From NCBI GenBank assembly GCA_009665115.1, contig WJXE01000099.1:1-9275 (forward strand): a DNA stretch of 9,275 bases, written 5' to 3'. This document shows, one piece after another, positions 1 through 6,026 of this stretch. The first letter of the stretch is position 1; each line of letters opens with the position of its first letter. The position numbers and the translations under genes were made by a program. This DNA is from Nitrosopumilales archaeon (GTDB lineage: Archaea > Thermoproteota > Nitrososphaeria > Nitrososphaerales > Nitrososphaeraceae). The notes beneath the pieces are model-generated. The model ran no database searches. It was not told the origin of the DNA and saw only the letters and a program-made list of their open reading frames with translations.

Positions 1-49
1 ATGTCCTCCCCAATGTGTAAAAATATTCCAGAAAGGTACATGAGATAAT

Positions 50-104
50 ATAAGATAGCACTATGTCTTTTTGACATATCTTATTGTAATATTTTTATCT
101 TTTT
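50..104 (+). terminator. Hairpin followed by T-tracts, likely terminator of a gene upstream of the window
   Basis: An inner perfect stem pairs TATGTC (62-67) with GACATA (73-78) around a five-T loop. An outer stem pairs 50-55 with 79-84, leaving a 6-nt bulge on the left side. Two T-runs follow at 92-96 and 100-104. Archaeal termination depends mainly on T-rich tracts, so this could end a gene entering from the left. That gene cannot be identified: only short open stretches, ending at stops at 16-18, 41-43 and 46-48, remain in the three + frames. Confidence 0.4.
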
Positions 105-133
105 AATCAAATTGGAAATCTTGGGTATGTGAC

Positions 134-143
134 TATAAATATA
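134..143 (+). promoter_or_regulatory. TATA box of the glycosyltransferase gene
   Basis: The motif TATAAATATA is centred near 138. Archaeal transcription normally starts about 25 nt downstream, here near 163-165. That leaves a leader of about 13 nt before the ATG at 178. The alternative TTG at 157 would lie upstream of the transcript start, which argues against it. No Shine-Dalgarno sequence is visible. Confidence 0.5.
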
Positions 144-177
144 CGGCTAGCTGACATTGGTTCTTAGGCAAGATAGA

Positions 178-2346
178 ATGCTTGGCTTAGGCGCATTCCT
201 TTATGTAATATTCATAAGTGTTGCCTGGATTATGACTCTTTACACTCTCAATTTTTATTACCTTTCCTATCAGTCTCAGCACAATATTATACATCAAAAA
301 AGGAGGGGCAAAATAAATCTCCAGGGCGATTCTGCTACTCACGACAATCTTCCGGTAGTGACAGTTCAACTCCCTATATACAACGAAAAGTATGTAGCAG
401 CCCGGCTAATCGATGCTGTATGTTTACTCGACTATCCGAAGGATAAACTCGAAATACAAATCCTTGATGATTCTGACGACGAAACTTTCGAATTGATAAA
501 GTCGATGGTTGGCCAACTCAAGCTTGGCGGTGTCAACATACATCATATTCACAGAAGCTCTGGTAGGCCAGGCTACAAAGCTGGAGCATTGAAAGCCGGC
601 ATGAAATACGCGAAAGGTGAATTCATCGCGATCTTTGACGCAGATTTTGTTCCGGCGCCTTGTTTTTTGAAAAAAACCATTGGTTACTTTGTCGACCCTA
701 AAATAGGCTTAGTCCAGTGCAAATGGGGTCACTTAAATGAAAACTATTCATCTCTTACGGAAGCGCAGGCAATTTCTCTGGATCTACATTTCTTAATTGA
801 ACAAAAGGCAAAGAGTCTGACACATCTCTTTATGAACTTTAATGGAGCAGCAGGTATATGGCGAACATCGTGCATCATCGATGCAGGCGGTTGGCATACT
901 GCAACTCTTGTCGAGGATCTTGATCTTAGCTACAGAGCTCAGCTGAAGGGCTGGAAGTCCATTTTCTTAGAAGATATAGTTGTGGAAGGGGAGCTCCCAG
1001 TTCAGATGAATGCAGCAAAGCGTCAACAATTTCGATGGGCAAAGGGTTCAATCCAGGTTGCGTTGAAATTATTAATCGACATTTTGTTAGAGAAAAAAAT
1101 ATCTATCGACACGAAGATTCAGGCTTTCATTCAATTGACCCGCCACGTAGTCCATCCTCTGTTTCTTATCCAGTATCTTGTTTTTCCTATATTACTGGCA
1201 TTAAATTACAAGTTATACGCGGTAAATTGGGCTCCAATTACAGGAATTCTGATATACGTTCTGATGGGTCCTGCCACATATCTTTACATGATAAGAAAGA
1301 TTTGGGGCGAAAGGTGGAAGGATAAGGCAAGACAATATCTGTTCTTGATTTTTTTTGCAGCCGGTATATCAGTTAATAACACCATCGCGGTCTTTGATGC
1401 AATATTCGGAGGCAAGAGTGAATTTTTACGAACGCCGAAGTTTGGTGTCGTGACTAAAGACGATGATTGGAGAGACAAGGCGTATGTCTTGCCGTTTACG
1501 AAAACCATCTTATTGGAGGTTTTTTTTGGTGTGTACGGATGCATCGCTATATTTGTATCGATTTTTTCACGAAACCCAGTTTTCGTTCCCATCATTGCCA
1601 TCCAAACAGCCGGCTTCATTTACATAGCATATCTGAGCATTGTCCATTCTTCGCTCAAAAATAAAATAGATAGAAAACAAATAGGAGTCAGTTGTTCAGA
1701 CAGCATGCCTACGCAACCTGCAATTATGCGGACTGCGCAGACTCACACCCTTCTAAGTGATAGAATAAATACAACCGTGCGCGCAAAAACATTGCTGACT
1801 TCGGGGCCTGACCACAGGAACAAGCAAAGCGATATGAGAACTAAATATTATAGGTTGATAATAATAGGAATTCTGGGATTTCTAAGTCTTGGAGGTGCTT
1901 TGGTTTATTTCGGTTATCAAAATGCTATCTATCCGTTGGACAAAGCAATGGGCTATTTGGCAAGGGCTGAAACTGCCCAGACACCAGAAACTATCGCCGA
2001 TTATCTTAGGCCGGTTAAACAACTTCTCCCGATGGAAGGAAATCCTGTATGGTCGTTTCCAAATCCAAGGACAGATTTTGGATTAATCCAAAACGATCTC
2101 GACGCGATGTTATTGCGCACTGTCTCTATTTCATCAGTAGAACCCAATAGCGCAGCATACAATACAGGGTTAGAAGACCTGCACGGGTCAATCAAGATAA
2201 TTGAATCAAACTTAGAAGAGACTACACCGTATGTCTACGTTAGTTTCACAAATATACTCCTGGGTGGTCTATGGGTAGGAGTAATCATGTTGGTATTTGC
2301 TGCGATGAGGAGAGGTAGAGCTAAATTCGAGTATGAGACGAGTTGA
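178..2346 (+). CDS. Membrane-bound processive glycosyltransferase family 2 (cellulose synthase/CslA-like) with a C-terminal two-TM sensor-like module
   Basis: This 722-aa inner-membrane enzyme should transfer sugars from nucleotide-sugars to a growing surface polysaccharide. Its substrate cannot be read from sequence. Residues are counted from ATG 178. A TM helix spans about 4-27, followed by a cytosolic GT-A domain at about 58-300. The catalytic motifs are present: DDSDD near 97-101, DAD at 154-156, ED at 246-247 and QxxRW (QQFRW) at 283-287. These are the D,D,D,QxxRW signature of processive GT2 enzymes. A FLRTPK segment near 416-421, typical of CslA-like relatives, lies between membrane helices. 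Further TM segments lie near 325-345, 349-370, 441-463 and 466-487, with a probable interfacial helix at 384-409. A basic linker (about 493-556) leads to an added module: TM 558-580, a mostly helical extracytoplasmic region 581-689, TM 690-710 and an RRGR-containing tail. ATG 178 was chosen over TTG 157 because of TATA spacing. Confidence is high for GT2 and low for substrate and tail function. Confidence 0.9.
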   Translation: MLGLGAFLYVIFISVAWIMTLYTLNFYYLSYQSQHNIIHQKRRGKINLQGDSATHDNLPVVTVQLPIYNEKYVAARLIDAVCLLDYPKDKLEIQILDDSDDETFELIKSMVGQLKLGGVNIHHIHRSSGRPGYKAGALKAGMKYAKGEFIAIFDADFVPAPCFLKKTIGYFVDPKIGLVQCKWGHLNENYSSLTEAQAISLDLHFLIEQKAKSLTHLFMNFNGAAGIWRTSCIIDAGGWHTATLVEDLDLSYRAQLKGWKSIFLEDIVVEGELPVQMNAAKRQQFRWAKGSIQVALKLLIDILLEKKISIDTKIQAFIQLTRHVVHPLFLIQYLVFPILLALNYKLYAVNWAPITGILIYVLMGPATYLYMIRKIWGERWKDKARQYLFLIFFAAGISVNNTIAVFDAIFGGKSEFLRTPKFGVVTKDDDWRDKAYVLPFTKTILLEVFFGVYGCIAIFVSIFSRNPVFVPIIAIQTAGFIYIAYLSIVHSSLKNKIDRKQIGVSCSDSMPTQPAIMRTAQTHTLLSDRINTTVRAKTLLTSGPDHRNKQSDMRTKYYRLIIIGILGFLSLGGALVYFGYQNAIYPLDKAMGYLARAETAQTPETIADYLRPVKQLLPMEGNPVWSFPNPRTDFGLIQNDLDAMLLRTVSISSVEPNSAAYNTGLEDLHGSIKIIESNLEETTPYVYVSFTNILLGGLWVGVIMLVFAAMRRGRAKFEYETS

Positions 2347-2575
2347 ATAAAAATTTGGTGGAAGCGAGCCACTACAAATATCGATGGTCTCTGCCTTCTC
2401 ATCTAGTTCAATTCAAAGATTAAGCAAGTCTCGACTGAACAAAATCACACGATAATCTATTCCTCCCAGGCAATAGATTGGTCAGCTACCCTAGTACTGT
2501 CTTCATTCTTTTCCGTCAGGAAGACTTGTCATCATCCCCTCATTGGTATTGATGTATTATATTATTAATGCTTCG

Positions 2576-2583
2576 TTTATAAG
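2576..2583 (+). promoter_or_regulatory. Distal TATA box (TTTATAAG) upstream of the wHTH gene
   Basis: TTTATAAG is close to the archaeal box A consensus. It would place a transcription start near 2605, giving a leader of about 50 nt before ATG 2657. The 12-bp palindrome at 2609-2620 would then fall just downstream of that start. Confidence 0.4.
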
Positions 2584-2608
2584 TTAAATTTTGTTAATCA
2601 AATATGCA

Positions 2609-2620
2609 GTAACATGTTAC
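2609..2620. promoter_or_regulatory. Perfect 12-bp palindrome, candidate operator
   Basis: GTAACATGTTAC is its own reverse complement. It sits between the distal TATA box and the proximal one, 6 bp upstream of the latter, in the zone where TFB contacts DNA. A dimeric regulator bound here could block both promoters. The wHTH protein encoded just downstream is one possible binder, by inference only. Confidence 0.4.
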
Positions 2621-2626
2621 ATCCGC

Positions 2627-2635
2627 CTTTAAATA
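2627..2635 (+). promoter_or_regulatory. Proximal TATA box giving a leaderless transcript
   Basis: CTTTAAATA is centred near 2631, 26 nt upstream of ATG 2657. This is the geometry of a leaderless archaeal mRNA whose first nucleotide is the start codon. No Shine-Dalgarno sequence precedes the ATG, which agrees with that reading. Confidence 0.5.
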
Positions 2636-2656
2636 ACGATTATCGCGCTTTACCTC

Positions 2657-3313
2657 ATGTTAGCAGAAGAGGAACTTATCCAAAGGATTTGTTCTGCTGG
2701 CCAGGCCGGTGTAAGGAAAACAGATTTACGCAAAGAATTTCCGCAGCCTGAGATCGATACCATGTTGGAGAAATTGACGAACGATGGTCAGCTTTTCATT
2801 GATAAAAAGGGTGCTGCATATTACTGTTGGCTTAAGGAGGGCTATCTACAATATTTGCTAAATTCAGACCCCAGGTTCAGATTGACGCATGAGGCAATAT
2901 ATTCTTTGGAACAGTCTATCCACAAAAATACGGACCGACTCGCAATCACCTTGGATGCAATTAGTGCACGGAGTTCACCATCCAGCGATCTGACTGCTAT
3001 AAACGACCAACACTCTTCTGAAGCGGCTCTCAGAAAACCGACAATCGATTCCCAGATGACTAGCATGGGACTCGATTTGTTTAAAAATAACTTCGATCAC
3101 TCGATCGCCAATTTCTCAAGCTCGATAGGTTGGGTTGAACTTGGTAAAATCAGAAATGATTTATGTAAAAAACATGATCTGGCTAACGAGGAGTTTTATG
3201 ATTTGGTGGCTCAATTGATAGCAAAGTACCCTGACAAATATGAGTTGTCTTCAGGCGGTTACGAGGGGCTGACGGTCCGTGGATTATTGCATGGATTTGT
3301 GAGGTGCATATGA
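2657..3313 (+). CDS. Uncharacterised protein with a winged-helix domain at each end
   Basis: This is a 218-residue soluble protein without a recognised family name. Residues 3-58 have the helix pattern and short hydrophobic wing of a winged helix-turn-helix: a recognition region at 18-45 and a wing ending in AAYYCW. A helical segment (about 62-100) and a polar, serine-rich linker (about 103-135) follow. A second wHTH-like domain spans about 150-216 and ends with the glycine-rich stretch SSGGYEGLTVRGLLHGF. Two such domains suggest DNA binding or a protein-docking adaptor. Its stop codon overlaps the start of the ATPase gene (ATGA at 3310-3313), so the two are translationally coupled and probably made together as partners. 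The start at 2657 is supported by the TATA box 26 nt upstream. It could be a regulator of the operon or a subunit of an ATPase complex; the sequence cannot decide which. Confidence 0.8.
   Translation: MLAEEELIQRICSAGQAGVRKTDLRKEFPQPEIDTMLEKLTNDGQLFIDKKGAAYYCWLKEGYLQYLLNSDPRFRLTHEAIYSLEQSIHKNTDRLAITLDAISARSSPSSDLTAINDQHSSEAALRKPTIDSQMTSMGLDLFKNNFDHSIANFSSSIGWVELGKIRNDLCKKHDLANEEFYDLVAQLIAKYPDKYELSSGGYEGLTVRGLLHGFVRCI
3301..3306 (+). promoter_or_regulatory. Shine-Dalgarno-like GAGGTG before the ATPase gene
   Basis: GAGGTG lies inside the 3' end of the wHTH gene. It is 3 nt before ATG 3310 and 6 nt before ATG 3313. The spacing favours 3313, while the ATGA overlap favours 3310. It also argues against the GTG at 3304, which lies within the motif. 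This is the only clear ribosome-binding motif noticed in the cluster and fits an internal gene of an operon. Confidence 0.45.
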
Positions 3314-4983
3314 TGTACCCTTACAAGCTGATACAAAATCCGTATCCAAGTAATCCTACACCAACAATAGAAGATACTCAGATTCTTGGCGGCAACAGGC
3401 ATAAGGAAGGAAAGTCTGCTGTGCTATCTTGCATAGATGACTTATTTTCGAAAATAAAGGGAAATGCAACAGAAAAGGATTTCCGCTTAATTACTGTTAT
3501 TCAAGATGTAGGTTCAGGTAAGACACACCTTGCCTTTCACATTCGAGGTTTGCAGCAACTATTAGGCAGCGCCGTAATCTCCTACTCCGATCTCGCACAG
3601 ATATCACCACGATCCATGCACAGCATTTATGGTGCTCTATTAAGAGGCTTTAATGACGAATATCTGAACGATCTCAGAAAAAATGTTATCTATTATCTAA
3701 AGGATAAAGCGGAGCGAAATATAAAGAACGCCAGAAAGATCTTCGGTTATGGGTTCTTCGATTCAATTATAGGCAAGAAGCTCGAGGACAAGGTAGAAAA
3801 ATTTTTACAGAATAATGGCTATGTCCTAGACTCCGATGCTGTCGACAAAGTGTTAACTGAAGAATTTTCCGCAGCCGAGGTATCCGTACTGAAGTTAATT
3901 ATCGAAGGCAAATTTAGGACAGGGGTCAACCAGGAAAAGACGTTGGAGGAGATAATCGAAAACCTATCCGCATTAGCGAGGATGAATCTCAAGTTTTTAA
4001 AAAAATTAACGGTGTTAGAAATAGATGAATTTGACGCAGATAAGGAGTCTATGGCTTTTGTCAAGGCTATTGTAAATGCACACTTGCCTTCAACTGTGCT
4101 TTTGCTGATCTTGACTCCATCCTCGTACGAACAAATACGGATCGCCAACAGTTCCGTGTTTGATAGGCTGGAAAAAGCTAATTACAAAATCGACCTTGCG
4201 GGGTCAAATACCTTTGAAGAAATACTGGATATTATACTTGAATACATTAGATACTACGATAAAGGAAAGAATTTTACATCACAGGAAGAAAAAGACCTGG
4301 CTGCGAGGATAAAAGTTATTTATGATGAATTTCCAGATTTCAGAAATGTCCGGTCAATGATAAATATTTTGTATCACTCAACAGAAAACGCCGAAGTCAG
4401 GGATGCTTCTGCGATCGATGAACACGCTCTTGAAGAGACTATCAAGAAAATTTACCCGGGTTTGAGAATAAGAGGTAGCATCATGTCAGTTCCTGTTTCT
4501 GATTTCATTAAAATCCAAAAGAATTGTGATGACATGCAGACTATGGAATCTGACCTACGCGCTGCCATAAGAAACCTTGTTAACCACGCCCACAATATGG
4601 GGACTGTTGCTGCACTTGAGGACTCACAAAATACTAGCGGCATTGATGTAATTTATAACGATTCCTATGGAATGAAGGTCGCTGTTAGCGTCATTTTGAA
4701 TAAAGATAGTGCCAAAAATTTTGAACGAATTTCTCAGTCTGCCCGATCGACTTTAGCGGATAAGGTTGTAATACTGACTGATTCTAATATTGCATTAGGA
4801 ACAGGGTCGGCGACGAGGGCTGCGGCAGTAGCAGCGGCAAAGGGAGGAGAAACAGTTGTAAATGTCGATCGATCCAAAATGATTGATTTGCTTTATTTTA
4901 GCAGTAAGTACAAAAACGATGAAATAAAGGGAGATGATCTAGAACGCGCATTAACGCTCGCAAAATCAATAAAACTTTGTTAA
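3310..4983 (+). CDS. ORC/Cdc6-like AAA+ ATPase with large insertion and uncharacterised C-terminal domain
   Basis: The 557-aa product is a P-loop ATPase of unknown function. Residues are counted from ATG 3310. The N-terminus has an NPYP element and ILGGNRHKE (about 25-33), resembling the lead-in of ORC/Cdc6 and related AAA+ proteins. Walker A is VGSGKT at 67-72, but Gln replaces the usual first Gly of GxxxxGKT. Walker B is VLEIDEFD at 235-242, with D239 and E240. A sensor-1-like strand LLILTPSS (265-272) and a possible arginine-finger region VFDRL (283-287) follow. A helical lid spans about 300-360 with a sensor-2-like DFRNVRSM (343-350). Walker A and B are about 168 residues apart because of a long charged helical insert (about 105-230). 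The remainder (about 395-557) is a separate alpha/beta region with an alanine-rich stretch near 500-510; it may be a nuclease-like fold without catalytic residues, which is inference. The gene overlaps the wHTH gene, implying a shared complex. Roles in replication, segregation, transposition or defence are all possible. Confidence 0.85.
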   Translation: MMYPYKLIQNPYPSNPTPTIEDTQILGGNRHKEGKSAVLSCIDDLFSKIKGNATEKDFRLITVIQDVGSGKTHLAFHIRGLQQLLGSAVISYSDLAQISPRSMHSIYGALLRGFNDEYLNDLRKNVIYYLKDKAERNIKNARKIFGYGFFDSIIGKKLEDKVEKFLQNNGYVLDSDAVDKVLTEEFSAAEVSVLKLIIEGKFRTGVNQEKTLEEIIENLSALARMNLKFLKKLTVLEIDEFDADKESMAFVKAIVNAHLPSTVLLLILTPSSYEQIRIANSSVFDRLEKANYKIDLAGSNTFEEILDIILEYIRYYDKGKNFTSQEEKDLAARIKVIYDEFPDFRNVRSMINILYHSTENAEVRDASAIDEHALEETIKKIYPGLRIRGSIMSVPVSDFIKIQKNCDDMQTMESDLRAAIRNLVNHAHNMGTVAALEDSQNTSGIDVIYNDSYGMKVAVSVILNKDSAKNFERISQSARSTLADKVVILTDSNIALGTGSATRAAAVAAAKGGETVVNVDRSKMIDLLYFSSKYKNDEIKGDDLERALTLAKSIKLC

Positions 4984-5008
4984 TCGTAGGGCAAGGTTTG
5001 TACAAACT

Positions 5009-5017
5009 CTTTTAAGA
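5009..5017 (+). promoter_or_regulatory. TATA-like element before the zinc-finger gene
   Basis: CTTTTAAGA is centred near 5013, 26 nt upstream of the GTG at 5039, so a leaderless transcript starting at the GTG is possible. The element lies inside a short inverted repeat, CTCTT-TT-AAGAG (5007-5018). It is only about 25 bp after the ATPase stop, so the gene may also be co-transcribed from upstream. Confidence 0.35.
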
Positions 5018-5038
5018 GGGTGCTGCAATTGTTGCGCT

Positions 5039-5311
5039 GTGGATGGCGACAAAGAATTGGATGATGAACTCACGAATTTAAATCATACAAGCTCGTTTAG
5101 AGAAGTTCTTCGATGTAATATCTGCGGCGGAGATGCCGACTTTATAGTTCAGCTAGAATTAGTAAAAGAAAGAAGCAACTATAACGTTATGGAATCTGTG
5201 AACCAAATGCCATTCTATCTTTGTAAATCGCATGAATATCTCTACAAGAAGATGCAATACAACATAGAACTAAAAGACTACTTTTCCGAGACAATTAGCG
5301 GATACCGATAA
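5039..5311 (+). CDS. Small zinc-finger protein (CxxC...CxxH)
   Basis: This 90-residue protein has a single probable zinc site: C26-x2-C29 followed by GG, then C62-x2-H65. An approximately 32-residue strand-rich loop separates the two halves. The N-terminal 20 residues are acidic and the C-terminal third is an amphipathic helix. The pattern resembles small archaeal zinc-ribbon proteins that bind nucleic acids or serve as protein adaptors; I do not recognise the family. No ATG lies near the 5' end. GTG 5039 was chosen because a TATA-like element sits 26 nt upstream; the frame is open further upstream without a good start. It lies 55 nt after the ATPase gene in the same orientation and so probably belongs to the same functional group. 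Confidence 0.65.
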   Translation: MDGDKELDDELTNLNHTSSFREVLRCNICGGDADFIVQLELVKERSNYNVMESVNQMPFYLCKSHEYLYKKMQYNIELKDYFSETISGYR

Positions 5312-5316
5312 GGACA

Positions 5317-5324
5317 ATATTATA
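5317..5324 (+). promoter_or_regulatory. TATA box placing a start at TTG 5345
   Basis: ATATTATA is centred near 5320, 25 nt before the TTG at 5345. This repeats the leaderless geometry seen before the two preceding promoters and is the main support for using that weak start codon. Confidence 0.35.
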
Positions 5325-5344
5325 GTTATTGGCAGCAGACGTCG

Positions 5345-5824
5345 TTGGTCACAGGAAGTAGATCTTTTAGATCACTTGAGGACTTCATCTCAAATTTACA
5401 TAAATGTGGAGCGGCCTTGACTGACTTCAAAGGCGCCAAAATTCCTACTATATATATTGACGCTCGAAGATATGACGAAATTTTGAAAAGGATCTATAGC
5501 CAAAAAGTAGCAGTTGACACTTTGTTGAACATATTTCATGACGGCCGTCATGTGTTTGTTGATGTCCAAATGAAATTCCTCAATACGGACTTGCAAGAAA
5601 ATTATCTTTTATATGCCAACAACATGATCGAGTTCTTTGAATCATTGTCGGAAACAGGCTTGATATCACTTGCCCCTGATCCCTCCTCTATAAGTAATTC
5701 AAGTAACGTATTCATTATCCAGCTTCCAAAAAAAGAGCTGGCCGAAAAAGCACTCCAAATAATTCGGAAAAATGCAAGCAACAAAGTAGGATTACACGAT
5801 GACTGTTATGATAAGAGACTGTAA
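5345..5824 (+). CDS. Uncharacterised 159-residue alpha/beta protein
   Basis: I do not assign a family. The protein is soluble, with no signal peptide or membrane segment. An N-terminal helix (about 9-20) is followed by a strand PTIYIDARR (34-42), helices, and a conserved-looking strand HDGRHVFVDVQM (65-76). A helix at 85-104 (NYLLYANNMIEFFESL) leads to a terminal unit where a strand VFIIQLP (122-128) precedes the helix KKELAEKALQIIR (129-141). This layout resembles small lineage-specific archaeal regulatory proteins, but that is an impression only. The only plausible start is TTG 5345. The frame is the same as that of the zinc-finger gene 33 nt upstream, from which it is separated by one TAA stop, so a split longer gene is an alternative. 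An in-frame TTG at about codon 25 is possible but would cut into the fold. Confidence 0.6.
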   Translation: MVTGSRSFRSLEDFISNLHKCGAALTDFKGAKIPTIYIDARRYDEILKRIYSQKVAVDTLLNIFHDGRHVFVDVQMKFLNTDLQENYLLYANNMIEFFESLSETGLISLAPDPSSISNSSNVFIIQLPKKELAEKALQIIRKNASNKVGLHDDCYDKRL

Positions 5825-6026
5825 AGAAAAAGGAAGGCTCGATCGAGACCCAATTCTATACACCATCTTGATTCTGGTGCCACTGAATATTGGCGCCGCC
5901 ACAAATAGTACAAAAACGCTCGAAGAGGGCCATTTATGAGATATATAGTAAACCTGGGAATGAGGTTGAGTATGGCGAATCAATTAAATGCAAGGATTGT
6001 TAGAGCAAAATTAAGGTATTTGCGTA
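5825..6026. other. 202-base spacer with a 10-bp palindrome and a possible micro-ORF
   Basis: CTCGATCGAG (5838-5847), a perfect palindrome, lies 13 nt after the preceding stop codon. On the - strand an ATG at 5933 opens a 25-codon frame ending with TAG at 5858-5856. It encodes a CxxCGG knuckle (FCTICGG) but no second metal-binding pair. A TATA-like CAATTAAAT (5982-5990) could serve ctaB with a leader of about 15 nt. Nothing tRNA-like was seen. Confidence 0.35.

Larger units (their letters stand above)
2347..2656. other. 310-base intergenic region with two stem-loops and a regulatory segment
   Basis: No gene or tRNA was recognised here. One stem-loop pairs AATCTATT (2454-2461) with AATAGATT (2472-2479); its loop can form three more pairs (CCT/AGG). 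A second inverted repeat pairs GTCTTC (2499-2504) with GAAGAC (2520-2525). An alternative tighter hairpin, TTCC-GTCA-GGAA (2511-2522), lies inside it. These could be 3' UTR or terminator structures of the glycosyltransferase transcript, but no strong T-tract follows them. From about 2545 the DNA becomes AT-rich and carries the promoters of the next gene. Confidence 0.5.

Noticed and set aside
1..48. Tail of an upstream + strand gene ending at TAA 46-48
   Set aside because: Only 15 codons, with no recognisable protein features. Frame 2 also ends nearby, so the frame cannot be chosen.
157..177. TTG start for the glycosyltransferase seven codons upstream
   Set aside because: The TATA box at 134-143 predicts transcription starting near 164, downstream of this TTG. 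ATG 178 also begins directly at the hydrophobic N-terminus.
2347..2656. tRNA or known riboswitch in the long spacer
   Set aside because: No cloverleaf, T-arm consensus or terminal CCA-like acceptor pairing was found. The hairpins present are isolated.
2657..4983. Assigning the wHTH/ATPase pair to a named defence system such as BREX or Wadjet
   Set aside because: No methylase, nuclease, protease, SMC-like or phosphatase partner gene is present, and the ATPase motifs do not specify one of these families.
5838..5847. CTCGATCGAG as a terminator after the 159-aa gene
   Set aside because: A 10-bp palindrome with no unpaired loop cannot form a good hairpin, and no T-tract follows. It is kept only as a note.
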